DNA of 64,000 nt from Amaurobius ferox (GCA_951213105.1 OX578146.1:48577275-48641274), one strand, 5' to 3'; positions 47,880 to 60,188 are shown, counted from the first letter of the stretch. The notes: generated from the sequence alone by a model not told the origin. Numbers and translations: made by a program.

Positions 47880-48529
47880 AGAAAAAAAAAGAAAGGGTTA
47901 AAAAAGGGTTCTTGACAAAAAGCCAAAGTTCAATTAAGTCTTAGGGAAAAGGTTGTGATATAAAAATTATGATTCAAAAAATAAAAACGAAAAATTTTGG
48001 TGAGAGTTGAGTGAATTTTATGAATTTTAGCAGACCTTGAGGGATGATAATTGATGCAGAAAAATAATGTAATATTTCAGATGGGGGGAGGGATTAAAAT
48101 TATTCAAAATCATGTTAGGTCCCAAAAGCAAGGAAGAAATAAATGCAGATGCAAAATGATCATAAAAAATCAAGGAGTACCAAAGTTATATTTGATGCAG
48201 TGGTGCCATTCTAATTTAATAACAACCACAGTCTGGTGGAGCCTTAAGGGGCGGTTTCAGGAATTTTTTTCTTTATAAATAAGCACAAGAAATAGCAAAT
48301 TTTAAAATGATTTAGAAAGATTGCAGGTTCACATACTATGAATATTTAATTAAAAAATATATAATAAACAGGCATTTCCGCAATTGCAAAATATTTGAAA
48401 TAAAAGGTTTAGATAAAGGGAAAAGTCTAATATGAAAATAATTCTTAAAACTATCAACAATGGAATTTATTGATGGTAAAAATTTTGTCATATCATTGTT
48501 TTTACCAAAAATTTATTTTAAAGCATTTT
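47880..48529. other. Non-coding stretch
   Basis: AT-rich with no recognisable gene; the ORF at 48051-48278 shows no domain. Confidence 0.45.
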
Positions 48530-49310
48530 TTCTCAGGATCTGCTATAGCAAATCCTGAGAATAGATAGAGTTTAGATAGATCTATAGAGCTTAGATAATG
48601 ACTGATATGGGTTCAGCGTTAACTGTTACAAAACTGCAGCAAAAATCAGTTAAATCAATTGAATGATATCCTCTACAGTTTACAAAGTTTTTTTTTTTAA
48701 ATTTCAGTAACGAACTAGAATTGTAAGTAGAATTTATTTTTGAAGATTTTAAAACTAGAGATTAAGCATTAAATATTCAAATAAGTTGAGAAGGTCAAAA
48801 CCTTTTCAGCAGCATCAAATTCCAAAGGAGAAAGGAGGGTTCACTTTTTTTTACCTTTTTGGTTTCAAAAATATTTATTTTCCTGGAAACATCTATTTTT
48901 CAAGATTGGCTATAAATAGAGCTTAGATGATAACTGATATGCATTCAGTCTCAAATTCTGGAGAAGATAGGGTGGTTCATTAAGAATTTCCACATATGGT
49001 TACTTTTCCACTTACAGTTTAAAAATTTTCATTGAAAAATCTATTTCCACAGATTGGCTATAAACAGAGCTTAGACAATGAGTAAGATGAATTCTGCATC
49101 AAATTCAGAAGAGAATAGGGAATTTACTAGGGATTTCCACTTCTGTAATTAGAGATTGTCCCTTTCGATTCAAAAATTTATATTTTCCTTGTAGCATCTA
49201 TTTTTCTGGATCAGCTATAGATAGAACTTAGATAACAATCAGCATCAAACTTAGGAAGGAGTAGAGGAATTCGATAAAGATTTTCACATTTAAACTAATT
49301 TAAATATTCA
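48530..49310. repeat. Diverged ~150-bp tandem repeats
   Basis: The phrase ggctataaatagagcttag with ataactgatatgcattcag recurs in altered form near 48575, 48908, 49058 and 49212, each followed by catcaaattc/agaagagaatagg and a gatttccac phrase in the later copies. Period is about 150 bp for the last three. Confidence 0.75.
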
Positions 49311-49726
49311 TAACTTTTAAACTAATTCTAATTTAAAAAACATCTAAATGAGGCATATTGTCCTGTGAGCGGAGGCCTGCATCGAATTACACAAAACCTT
49401 TTAACAGCTGATTCGGCGAACCCAGATATTTTTATTAACCAGTTTTCCCAAACTGGTGTGAGCCAGTTGAATGACATATCTCCTTTTAAAAGGAAAAGTT
49501 ATGAAGTCACATTTCTACCAATGAGGGACATAATATCAGTGAATTCACCATTTAAAATAAATTGTATCAACTTTTTAACTGGTTCTAAAATGACCAAATA
49601 AGTATGCTGAGGTCTATCATAACAGTGAAGCATTTTGTGATTTAATGCAAGTCACTTATGTTTTTAGTTATTACAAAAGCTTTATCTTGAGGGCACATAA
49701 TGCATATTAAGTTTATGATCTTGAGC

Positions 49727-50746
49727 CTATGGCATAACAAGGAATTTTACTCTCTTAAGCAAAGTATATAAAATCCCCCCTCCAGAAGTTTTAATTTTCC
49801 TAAAACTAAAATTTTGGCTTCCAAAATGAAATCATTCAAGAATGGTCTTATTTGGTTTATGGTGGAGTTAAATTTTGAGACCCCCATATTTTAGTTTTGT
49901 CCCTCCCCATTAAAAAAATAAAAGCATTTAATAAAGTGTTTTCATTTTTTAGAGCTATTTTCTTAAGTGAAAACATTTGAAATTTTTGGTATTTTCATTA
50001 CTATCTCTTCGTTTTCTTTTGCTCTTTTTATTTCGGAAGCTCAACTAGTTTTACTTAAATTTTTGCCAGCTATAGGTAATTGAATGAAAACTATTTTCAA
50101 ATGTGTTAAAATAATTTGAGAAACTATTGACTGCTTCAGCTTATATTAAAAACTGTTAGAACCTTAGACCAGTATTTTTCAAAAAAGTATTCCACAAAAT
50201 CCCAAGGTTTCCAAGACAGTATTCCAGGGGTTCTGCAACATGATAATTTCATGTAAATTTTCTATAATATTAAAAAATACCGTAAAATTTGAATGTGCAA
50301 ATTAGATCACCTTTATCTCATTTTGAGGTTCTGATATCAAATTGAATTTAAAAGGGTTCCGAGACCAAAAAAGTTTGAAAAACATTGCCTTAGATCATTT
50401 ACACTTCATGCGGTATTGCCCATTTTGAAGAGAATACAATTGTTAAACACACACCATTATTAAATGAATGTGCACATATTTGACCTTATCCTGGCTCCTG
50501 CCTCACACTTGATAGAGCCTTGCATTTATCAAACTTTGAGAAACATTTTTATTTATATTTGACAAATAATATTTTGGGTAGAATTGTTTTCATACTTATC
50601 ATAAAAAGCAGTTTAATTAGTTGCAATTAGTTTTCAATAAAATTTTTGAGGAAAAAATTGTTTTGTTTTAGGCACTGCAAATATTTTCCTATGTTTCTTG
50701 GGCCCTTAAGCATTGCTTAACCATGCTTAATACTAATTACGCCATG
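49727..50746. mobile_element. Old hAT-like element
   Basis: Left end ctatggcataacaagg and right end (reverse-complemented) catggcgtaattag are degenerate forms of the common hAT terminus CAGTGGCGTAACTAG. Flanking atcttgag and atcttaaa resemble a decayed 8-bp TSD. There is no transposase frame. A younger hAT MITE sits inside at 50170. Confidence 0.55.
50170..50387. mobile_element. Short hAT MITE nested in the older hAT element
   Basis: TSD ccttagac (50162-50169) and ccttagat (50388-50395), one mismatch. The left terminus is cagtatttttcaaaa; the right, reverse-complemented, is caatgtttttcaaactttttt then ggtctcggaaccc. Both are of the widespread hAT CAGTGTTTTTCAA type. 218 bp, non-coding. Confidence 0.78.
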
Positions 50747-51157
50747 ATCTTAAACTTATTAAATATTTTGTTTTAGCATGTACTGAATGAGACTACATTT
50801 GTCAATGTCAAACTCTTAATCTATCCACCTAAGCTACCCTGTCTAAAGTTCAATGAATGAGAAGGATGCAAGTTATTATTCAGTAGAAACAACAAAACAA
50901 GAAGTGAGATTATTTCTATATGCTTTACCGTAACTAAATGTAAACATTTTTGTGTATTTATAAATCAATATCATACCAAGGGTAAAAGAAATAAAAACTT
51001 TTAACACAAATTTTTATAATTAATAATTAACTTTATTCTTAGGGTCCTTGAAATAAGTTTCACTTGCACTAAGATATAAAAATTCATTTTTACAAAAATA
51101 TTCCACCAAGAAAATTCATAACTGAAATTATTTAAAAACCTTTCAGTGCACTCTCTT

Positions 51158-51349
51158 TTAATGCTTCACTAGATTATTCATACAAGCAATACTATAAACA
51201 AAAAACTTACATTTGAAGGGTCTTTCCCCGGTATGAACTTGACTGTGTGTAGTCAAATTTGAAAATTGGGTAAATCTTTTATTACACACTTCACAAACAA
51301 AGGATTCCTCACTAATATGAGTATGAACATGAACTTGGGGACTATGAGT
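51158..51349 (-). pseudogene. Decayed C2H2 zinc-finger exon (Z6)
   Basis: After an acceptor-like attttgttag|act (AG at 51351-51350) the frame reads the back half of a finger (SPQVHVHTHISEES), one complete finger (CEVCNKRFTQFSNLTTHSQVH), HTGERPFK, then a third finger that has lost its second Cys (CKFFVYSIACMNNLVKH) before a stop. Entry is phase 0, unlike the phase-1 active exons; in phase 1 it would meet TAG at once. A donor-like tGTAAGT falls at the last Cys codon (51211-51205), so use as an internal exon cannot be excluded. Most likely an inactivated member of the series. Confidence 0.65.
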
Positions 51350-51899
51350 CTAACAAAATATTAAAGAAATTGAAATTTGCTGAATAATATGAAAATTTAG
51401 CATTATACAGTTTAATTGTGCAAAAATTCAAAGTAACTGGCATAAATCATTCATATGGTGAAAAATTAACAAAAGTTCTAAATGACTGACATGCAGCATT
51501 AAACATAAAAGTAATAGATCTACTTACTTCAATCAGTAGAAAGCATCTTTAGTTAAAATGTATAACTTACCCAAGGATAAAAACATTTTAAAATACACTG
51601 TTCCTGAGGCAGAGGTTTCACAGCAAACAATTTATTGACTGAGCAATAGACCAACACCAGCACACAGAGGCTTTTTTCAAGAAAAATTTATAACTACACA
51701 AATAAATTCTGAAAATTTCATAAATTTTTAATCAACTAGATTTATATTTATACACAAAATAGAACTTAAAAGAAGTAACCATTTGCATATTCTTAATGCA
51801 AAATTATAACAAAAATGAAATAATAAAATTACATTTCGTAAATATGCATTGAAATAAGTTGGAAAAAAGTATAACGACAATATACAAAAATTAATTGAA

Positions 51900-52140
51900 A
51901 AGTCCTTAATAATTAAGAATATTACCCTTATTTTCAACATTCTGGATGCCATGGATTGTGTAAGTGCATTTAGAGTTTCTGCAGGGATGTTTTCACAAGC
52001 TAGTTTGATGGCTGAGGTCAAGTTATGTTTATTTTCATATTACTGACCATTTTTGTACACATCACGGGCCAAAATACCCCATAAATTTCCAACAGGGTTC
52101 AAATCCGGACTACTGGCCAGACTATGCAACAGTTAACAAT
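51900..52140 (-). pseudogene. Tc1-like transposase C-terminal fragment
   Basis: Minus-strand reading from about 52135: SLASSPDLNPVGNLWGILAR, one TAA, then YENKHNLTSAIKLACENIP and ETLNALTQSM to about 51925. This is the Tc1 block SPDLNPIENLWG with the catalytic Glu changed to Gly, and the C-terminal NIP/M(P)xR region. No N-terminal half or clear TIRs nearby. Confidence 0.75.
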
Positions 52141-53250
52141 AAAATAAATTTTAATTGTGCTCTACTATTAAAATACTTATTGTACTATTATAACATTTAT
52201 TGTAATATGTTATATTTCACAACAATTTTTTTCAGAATCAAAACTTCTTTATCTTTTTTTCTGGTGGAATATCCTGGTCGAACACCCCTTTGAAGTACCG
52301 TTGTCATTTAGCTTCTTGTCTCCTCTCTCGTGTCAGTCTTTCTTTCGTGTTGAGCCAGTTCGCTACTGCTTTCTTTGGGTTCCAATTTTCACAACTTGGG
52401 AGATTAAAGTGGATGAATATAACCATTTTCAGTTGTAAGATGAAGAGAAGATGTTTTCAACAAATTATTGGCACTTACTGCTGTGCTGTTTTCGATAGTC
52501 AGTTCAATAGCAGTTTCGATTTCTGCATAGTGGATTTTCAAAAATAATTTTCTTTCACATGCAGTTCTAGTGTATCATTGCCTTAAACTTGTAACTACAC
52601 AATCTAGGATATGTAACTACACAAGTGCCTTTTATAATTACACAAACTGTGAGTAACTACATACTAAAAAAGGCCCTGCTAGCACATGATGAAATCATAC
52701 AGCAAATCTAACAAAGTTCAACTAAAGCAGTGGTTGTGTGAAGGGGGGAATACATTATTAAATACTAAAGATTGATAAAATATACACCATGTTTCTCAAC
52801 ATAATAGTTTACTGAAATACTGTAAATTAGAAATAAAACACTAATTATGTATTAAGAAGTCTTGCCATTCTTGCTATGAAGTATGGATGCTAATTTAATA
52901 AAATAAAATGAGTATGAACCATATTAATGATAGCAGATTTTTATAACATTCTTTGTGAAAATTAGTATTTAAAACTTTGTTAAATAATTTAATTCATACC
53001 AAAATAACTCAAAAAGAATGAACAAAAACTGTATTTATATAATTAAGGAATAAAATGATAATTTGACTAGTGCCAGATGAATGTAAGAATAACCACAGAC
53101 AAGTACTCAAGAGATGACTTACAATTAAAAACTTGAGTAAATATTATCAATATCAATAAAAAATCCTCAAATAAATATTAAAATTATATGTAGAAAGTAA
53201 TTGTTCCATATTAAAAAGATTACAAGAATTTATATATACACACAGAAATA
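52141..53250. other. Non-coding stretch
   Basis: No gene seen. The segment near 52570-52670 repeats tgtaactacacaa/gtaactaca several times, perhaps the decayed end of the Tc1 relic to its left. Confidence 0.4.
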
Positions 53251-53884
53251 TACAGGGTGTCCCAAAAACATTGATCTCGGCTTTTATTCTATAAATATTG
53301 ATGATATTCCTTAGACATATATATTAAATTACAAAGTTGCGTAAAAAAAGATACAGAATTTTATTAAATCGATTAAAATGTTCAAGGGAATTAAATTTTA
53401 AGAAATACAAAATTTAAATTTTTATACGGCCCCCGTACAAAAATATTTCCAATGAGTAAAATGTGCCCCATATACTAATAAAGTGATGTACAAAATTTCA
53501 GCATTTTATCATAAAAAGTCCCAGTGATATGAAAAGACAAAAATGCTGACTTAAAACCACTTTTCGTTGCATTGACATGGGTTTTCGGAGGGGAATAATC
53601 ATGTCGGCAGATCATGTTTCAGGGGACATACACAAATTACAAAAGAAAACAATGATTACATAAATAAATAATAATTTTGCTATTTATTGGTACAAAAGTA
53701 TCCACACTGTGTAGAAATAATAACTTTACACAGATTACAAAGTCTGTTCAAAATGCTTTCCATCCATGCCAATACAGAGCTGCATTCACCTGATAACACT
53801 TCTGTGTACTCAATCAAGTTCTTGTTTGGTGATGTCACGACAGCCATCTTGAATGTGTTGTTGTAACTCTGCTTTATTTAAGGG

Positions 53885-55577
53885 AGATCACAGATAAACA
53901 GTTGTGCATAAACGACCCAACAAATAAAAATCCATACGTGTTAAATTAGGTGAACTAGGGGGAAATTCGACTGGCCCATGCAAGCCAATCCACTTGTATG
54001 AAAACTCGTTATTTAACCAGTGTTTCACAACTGCAGTATGGGGAACTGGAGATCCATCCTGTTGAAACCATACATGTGAAAGTACTGTTAAGGGCAGTTC
54101 ATCCATAAAATCAGAAATAACCGCATTCAGAATCTCATTAAGGGTGAGCGTTAGTAAATCTTTTGCCTTATCCGCGCTTTGTTAACTTTCGCAGAACACA
54201 TTCTTCACCGAAATTCTGCTCAAACAGTTGTGAAATATTTTCTGAAATATAAAATGCAATGCTTAGATTTATTAAAACTAAATTTCATACTCAATAAAAT
54301 ATAGAATATATTTTTTGCTTTAATCTAAAATATTTTTGGTGCTGCCATCTGTTGTCATAATTTAATTCATACTGACAATTTTTATTTTTTAAGGAATATT
54401 TTTAAATGTCTATTCCTTCTAATACAGTATTAAATACAACAGTAGATCATATATAATAATGCCATAATCACGGAAAGGTAATTTCCCATTCTATAAATTT
54501 GATATGGGGTTCTGAATGTACATCACTGAGGACTGCAGCCTTGTCTTCAAGTTCCTTTGCCTTCAAGTCTAAGTTCAATTACCTTTTCATGATTGTGGCA
54601 TTATTATATATGATCTGTTGTATTTAATACCATATTATAAGGAATAGGTATTTAAAAATGTTCATTAAAATATAAAGAGTCGTTATGAATTAAATTACGA
54701 CAACAGATGGCAGCACCAAAAATATTTTGAATTACAATAAAAAATATATTCTATATTTTATTGAGTATTAAATTTAGTTTTAATATAATCTAAGCATTGC
54801 ATTTTATTTTTCAGAAAATATTTCGCAACTGTTTGAGCAGAATTTCAGTGAAAAAAATGTTCTGCGAAAGTTAACAAAGCGTGGATAGGGCAGAAGATTT
54901 ACTGATGCTCACTCTTAACATATCTGTCACCCATCAACGTACCATCATACAGTATGGGTCCAAGCAAACGATTTCTGAAAATACTATACCATACATTCAC
55001 AGAGAATTGCTTCTGATGATGAATATTACGTACCACAAATGGATTTGTATCAGACCAGAAGTGCTCATTTTGAGGATTTATGCCTCCATCTTGTTTAAAA
55101 TAGCATTCGTCAGTCCAAATTACGTTTTTCAGGAAAGAAGGATTTGCATCTTCCTGATTTAGAGCCCAATTACAAAAATCTAGATGATGTTGATAATCTG
55201 TTGGCTCCTGTCCTTGCACACTATGAATGTTAAACGGATGCCATTTATTCCGTTTCAGTATTCCCCACACTGTGTCCAAGTGATATGTTCATTTCTGAAG
55301 CAGCAGTACGAACACTACTATGTGGATGACTGCAAAAGTAAGCCAACATATTAATTTCTACATCAGTTAAATGAAGTCTGGGCCTACCTAGTCCACCTAC
55401 ATGATGTATGCTTCCTCTTTCATGCACTCGTACCAATCGGGAAATAAATCTCCCAGAAGGATGTCGAAAATTGGGAAAAGTATGTTGATATTCCTGTGCA
55501 GTTTTGTTAGCATTGCGATTGCATAAACTGTACAGCATAAGCATTTTAAAAAGTTCTTCATTGATGTATTGCGACAT
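53885..55577 (-). pseudogene. DUF4817-type transposase pseudogene
   Basis: The N-terminal block 55577-55280 has the DUF4817 helix-turn-helix pattern (EELFKMLMLYSLCNRNANKT, FPNFRHPSGRF, GGLGRPR). After a frameshift near 55270, 55260-54912 continues with WGILKRNKWHPF and VIWTDECYF (first catalytic Asp). The 54145-54911 palindrome then cuts the frame right after GDRYVK; 54144-53888 resumes with LNEILNAVISDFMDELP, HVWFQQDGSPVPH (second Asp) and SPNLTRMDFYLLG (third Asp). At least one frameshift plus the insertion make it non-functional. Confidence 0.82.
54145..54911. mobile_element. Palindromic foldback element nested in the transposase
   Basis: Arms of about 330-350 bp (outer ends tgagcgttagtaaatct at left and agatttactgatgctca at right) are diverged reverse complements around a ~100-bp centre. 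Shared inner phrases include gctgccatctgttgtc and acaacagatggcagc. It sits exactly between two halves of the transposase reading frame. TSD not clear, so the superfamily is undetermined. Confidence 0.8.
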
Positions 55578-56297
55578 ATTGTCGGTACAGGCTAACTACA
55601 CTCTCAAAATGTAGCAGAAATGTGAAATACTTAAGGGTCAATCAGACTGCTGAGTTGCGTACACTACGCTTGTGTAAGTGAGGTGATTGGTCAATGGCAG
55701 AGTAAAATCAACTTTCTCATGTGATGATGCGTCTGTTGTGATTGTGTGACGCATCGATCAGAGGCAGATATTTACATATGCATGCATTTCTAAGCTGTTT
55801 TAATATTCATTTTGATTATGCCATTTCTAAGTTTTATTCTGTAATTAATCATGTAAAATTTTAAAGTATTTTTTAGGAAGCATATTTTTGAAAAATTGTA
55901 AATAAATCTAAAGATAAGAGGCAGATATTATTTGCCTATGATGTATTTCTGTGTTGTGTCATTTGTACTCTTGCTGTAAACATTTACATTTTAATTTGTG
56001 ATTAATCCCTCACCAACTTTGTTTAAACATATCTCTGGGACTTTTTATGATAAAATGCTGAAATTTTGTACATCACCTTATTAGTGTATGGGCCACATTT
56101 TACTCATTGGAAATGTTTTTGTACGGGGGCCGTATAAAAATTTAAATTTTGTATTTCTTCAAATTTAATCCACTGAAAATTTTTATCGATTTCAAAAAAT
56201 TCTGTACCTTTTTTTACGCAACTTTGTAATTTATTATATATGTCTAAGATCAATATTTAAGGAATAAAAGCTAAGGCAATGTTTTTGGGACACCCTG

Positions 56298-56679
56298 TAT
56301 ATATAAGCATTCATTAAAAAAGACATGTAAAGGCTATAATTTATAACACGTACAAGTACATATGACTGCTAATTAAGAAAATCTATTAATTATAATTCTG
56401 AAGAAATGCAACAGCTAACAGATACACATTTTATTATCATTCAAATGCCAATATTTGACTACATTTTACAGCTTATAATAGAAAAGAAGTCTGCCTTTCA
56501 TAAATTTACAAATGTATCATTAAACATTAAACTTGTGAAAGCTCATATAAAATACAATAAAGTCTGATAATCTCAGGTAAATAAAACTCTTTCAAAAACA
56601 TTTTAATGTACTTACTTTACTATCATATTAATTAATAACAATTTCACAAATGGGTCCTACAAGCATAACCATTATATCA
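56298..56679. other. Non-coding stretch
   Basis: Short AT-rich interval between the transposon and exon Z7; nothing recognised. Confidence 0.5.
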
Positions 56680-56990
56680 TTAATTATGTTTCAATAGATT
56701 CTTTTCAGAGTGAATTCGCTTATGTCTTTTAAAATTTGGAAGCTGAGAGAAGCTTCTGTTACATACTTCACACATATAAGGCTTCTCCCCAGTATGAGTT
56801 CTTATATGAACCTGAAGGCTATATTTACAACGAAATAATCTACTACAATATGCACATTTGAATCTAAAATTATCTTTAGATGTAATAGAAAAGACATCAT
56901 AAGATGAGTCTGAATTGTTATTCACCATAGTGTCCAATGGAACTTTAGAAGGTTCAAGAAATCTCATAACATCCATTTCTGTTTCATATT
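56680..56990 (-). CDS. C2H2 zinc-finger terminal exon, two fingers (exon Z7)
   Basis: Acceptor actaattttttgcag|aa at 56992-56991; stop TAA at 56680. Same phase as the other intact exons. A linker of about 45 residues rich in Ser/Asn/Asp (NNNSDSSYDVFS) precedes CAYCSRLFRCKYSLQVHIRTH, HTGEKPYM, and CEVCNRSFSQLPNFKRHKRIH, then a short SEKNLLKHN tail. All zinc ligands are present. It is the most upstream intact exon of the series in this window, on the reading that transcription runs right to left. Decayed relatives lie on both sides (51.2 and 57.7 kb). Confidence 0.82.
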
Positions 56991-57718
56991 CTGCAAAAAA
57001 TTAGTAAAAATTAAGGCCAAGAAACAAATTGACAAACACTTTTTAGTAAAGTTAAATATAGTTCAATGATTACATTAAGAAATACATAAAAATATTAAAA
57101 ATAAACAACTTTTGGATTATCTTTTTCAAATAAACACAATATTTTCAAAATAATTATGGTTAACATTTAGAGCTCCTAATTAAATATGTGTACTAATATA
57201 TCTGTTTTCATTAAGTTTAAAAGTAATGCTTAACACATTGGTTGCCACAATACTCCATAACAATGGTATAGTACGTTACGGATGATTCACGACAGCCAAT
57301 GTATTAATGATGCTTCACTAAAAGTTATAGGGTTAAATATGCTACTAAATACTTAAAAAAAAAAAAAAAACTTCATTAGATGCAACAGAAAACTATGAAA
57401 TAAAATTAAAAATTATAAATACAGGATTGTGGTCAATTATTTTGGTTTTTAAAATATATTATAAATAAAATAATCAAAGTATCACAACTACTGGAAGAAA
57501 AGTCACAATGTTTAAGAGCTTAAATGATTGTTTTTTACCTTTACCGGTGCTTGTAACATATTTTGGTTTTTTGTTTTCATTCAATGTTTTGTTGGATCAG
57601 ATAGTATTGTTCAATTTAGATGCAGTGTCTTTATTTACTTTTTGCATTTTTCTTGGGTAGTTTTTCCACTGACACGATTATAATACTGCAGATATTTTGA
57701 CAGTAATTTTAGTAATTA
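56991..57718. other. Inter-exon DNA
   Basis: AT-rich, no features recognised beyond an A-run at about 57356. Confidence 0.5.
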
Positions 57719-57960
57719 CATTTTAAGGTCTTTTTCCGGTGAGTTTGCTTATGCGTTGTTAAATTTCAAAGAATAAAAACACTTTTGTTATACACTTCAC
57801 AGATGTTTCTTAAAATGCATTAGTTCAAGTATGCATCTATGTATTTAAAATTAATTACTCTATTGAAAATTGCATATTTGTATCTATATGCTATTTAGAA
57901 GTAATAGGAAGTTTAGATTGAATGACTATTTATAGCAGTCTCCAGTCAAGCATAAAAATG
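57719..57960 (-). pseudogene. Decayed C2H2 zinc-finger exon (Z8)
   Basis: Minus-strand reading from about 57805 gives CEVYNKSVFIL, a stop, NLTTHKQTHRKKTLKC. This is clearly a finger plus linker with the second Cys lost (CEVY for CEVC) and a stop in the middle. It resembles the CEVCNKRF...NLTTH finger of Z6. Up to about 57960, nucleotides also resemble the linker region of Z7 (gcatatttgtatct, agaagtaatagga). It is a dead duplicate. Confidence 0.7.
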
Positions 57961-58217
57961 TGGAATAAAATCTGTATCTTTTAGAAATGTTATAAAAGAA
58001 CAATACTGAAAGCCCAGCAGCAAAAAATGACAAAACACAATTTTAGCAAATGGGAATAAAATTTACTGACACTATAAAGAGAAAACAAACAGCACTACAT
58101 TTTTTAAAATCTGATTAATGTCATTTAAAACTATATAAACAATGTAAATGCAGTCAATTCTTAACTCAAACCTAGGATATTCAATATTGGACAAAATGAA
58201 AATCTGATATTTTGGTA
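57961..58217. other. Non-coding stretch
   Basis: AT-rich, nothing recognised; it ends at the Helitron 5' terminus. Confidence 0.5.
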
Positions 58218-59885
58218 TCTTAAATAATAAAAGGCAATGTCTGTCTGTCTGTGTGTGCGTATCTTATACACTACAGGTTCAGCGACTGCGCATCGGTGAG
58301 CTACAAAATTTGGTAATTGGAGACCTGGGGGGGGGGGGGACACGTGAAAACCAATTTTTAAAATTTAATTTTTTTATTTGTTATTTAATGTTTTATGCGA
58401 TTTTGACCATTTTTTGCCCTATTTTCTCCACCATCCAGACGTTGTCGAAAAAAACAAATCACACCACCGGAAAGAGCAGACAATTGCGAGTAAAAATATA
58501 TCAATTTCAAATCTCAATTTCAATTTCTAATATTTTTTAAAGATTTTAAAACAAAAGTCACTTTCGGCTCAAAAAAACAAACTTTGGTTTTTAAATCCTC
58601 GCATCCGAAGAAGTATCGAGATTTTCGACTAATAATTTACATTTTTAGAAAGCTCAAAGATCCGGCTTTCTTACAAGCTCAATCTAGTTAAGAAATAATT
58701 AAAAATGGCAGCAGGATCAGGATTTTAATGAACTTTCAATTTCCGTGAAAGAAGAGATCGACTTCCCACTTCCCGCAGAAGCATGGCGTTTCTATAGCGA
58801 CGCTTTGTGCACGGATATTTGGTGGTATATTTGAGACTGTCCTGAAAATCGTCTGCAGTTTGTAAGGTTTTGATATAGACAACGAGAAAGTTAAAAATAA
58901 TAAGCGTGTTCTTGAGAAATTTTGATGAAAATAAATTTTGTTATGGATAGGATTTGTCCTAGTTTATGTCTGTTATGTTTAATGTCTGTCTGTGTGTGTA
59001 TGGACTTTGGCAATCGGAGACCTGAGGTGGGTGGGAAGGTGACACGTGAAAACCGTGAAATTTATGGAGATTGTGCATCGGGTTAGACGTTATATTTTAA
59101 ATGATGGAATTAAGAGCTTAGCATATGGTCATTATAAAATTTAAATGATTGAATTATGGTGTATTGAATTGTGGTGATGTATTGTATATATCGAGTAGTG
59201 GTAACAGTATACAGAGTGAAATTATTATATTTATTATGATGGAATTAAGAGCTTAGCATATGGTCATTAAAAAATTTAAATAATTGAATTATGGTTTTAA
59301 CGTCATTAAACTAATACAAACTTTGTTAACTTCATGGGGTTGAGGGTGCAGTAACCCAGTGGTTAGCGTGCAGAAATTGCACTCGATAGGCCCGGGTTCG
59401 ATTCCCACCACTGCCGTCATGTTCACGCGGAGTACGATTACGTTAAACATGTGGGTCCGTAAGTCCTTCCGAGAGGTTGGTGGTAGGGGAAGGAGGGTAT
59501 GGTCCCTGTGGATGCCTCTCCCACTGGGTTCCTGTCTAAACTGGGTGAATAAAGAGAAAGTTATGGAGATTATCGCGGAGGGCGAAGTAGCCCAGTAATT
59601 AGTGCACAGGAATTGCACTCGGTAGACCAGGGTTCGATTCCCGCCACTGCCAAAGTGTTCAGGCGGAGTACGATCACGTTAAACATATGGGTCAGTAAGT
59701 CCTTCTGAGAGGTTGGTGGTAGGGGAAGGTGGGTACGGTCCCTATGAATGCCTCCCCCACTGGGTTCTGGTCTAAATTGGGTGGCACTAATTGGCCGTCC
59801 AAATAGTTGGTAGGTCGCGCCAGCAAGTTTGCCATGGTCAGAATTTTCAAGGATAGCGAACAGGCTGGTCGCCGAAGGTGGCTAG
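58218..59885 (+). mobile_element. Second non-autonomous Helitron of the same family
   Basis: The 5' end TCTTAAATAATA with caatgtctgtctgtctgtg and the 3' hairpin cgcc-gaa-ggtg before CTAG|T match the element at 8206-10737. The first ~500 bp are closely similar, then sequences diverge. It contains a G-run (about 58328) and only one pair of SINE-derived cassettes (B boxes at about 59394 and 59630), in contrast to three pairs in the other copy. No Rep/helicase frame. Confidence 0.85.
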
Positions 59886-60150
59886 TTTTTAACATTCAAA
59901 AGCAGGATATTGATATTGAAACTGGTATTATTGGATTTTCAAATATTAATATGGGTAAATTTAAGGGAAATCAGCAAGACTGATGCAGTAATTAAATTTT
60001 AAAACAAGAATATATTAATATATTTAATTAAATAAAAGCAAAAACAGAATCAATAAAATGAAAAATCTTAACGTAATGATATATTATAATAATACATTCC
60101 TTAGTACGCATCTTGAACTGAAAAAAATAAATATAAAATAAAATAAAATA

Positions 60151-60188
<38 letters not shown>

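Larger units (their letters stand above)
53253..56297 (-). mobile_element. DUF4817-type IS630/Tc1/mariner transposon, interrupted
   Basis: TA on both sides (53251-53252, 56298-56299). Long inverted repeats of about 270 bp begin cagggtgtcccaaaaacatt on the left and, reverse-complemented, the same with minor changes on the right. It encloses a broken minus-strand transposase and a nested ~770-bp palindromic element. It is the likely parent of the MITE at 7283-8203. Confidence 0.88.

Noticed and set aside
47732..47926. ORF with alternating Tyr/Ile
   Set aside because: Translation of the (TA)n run.
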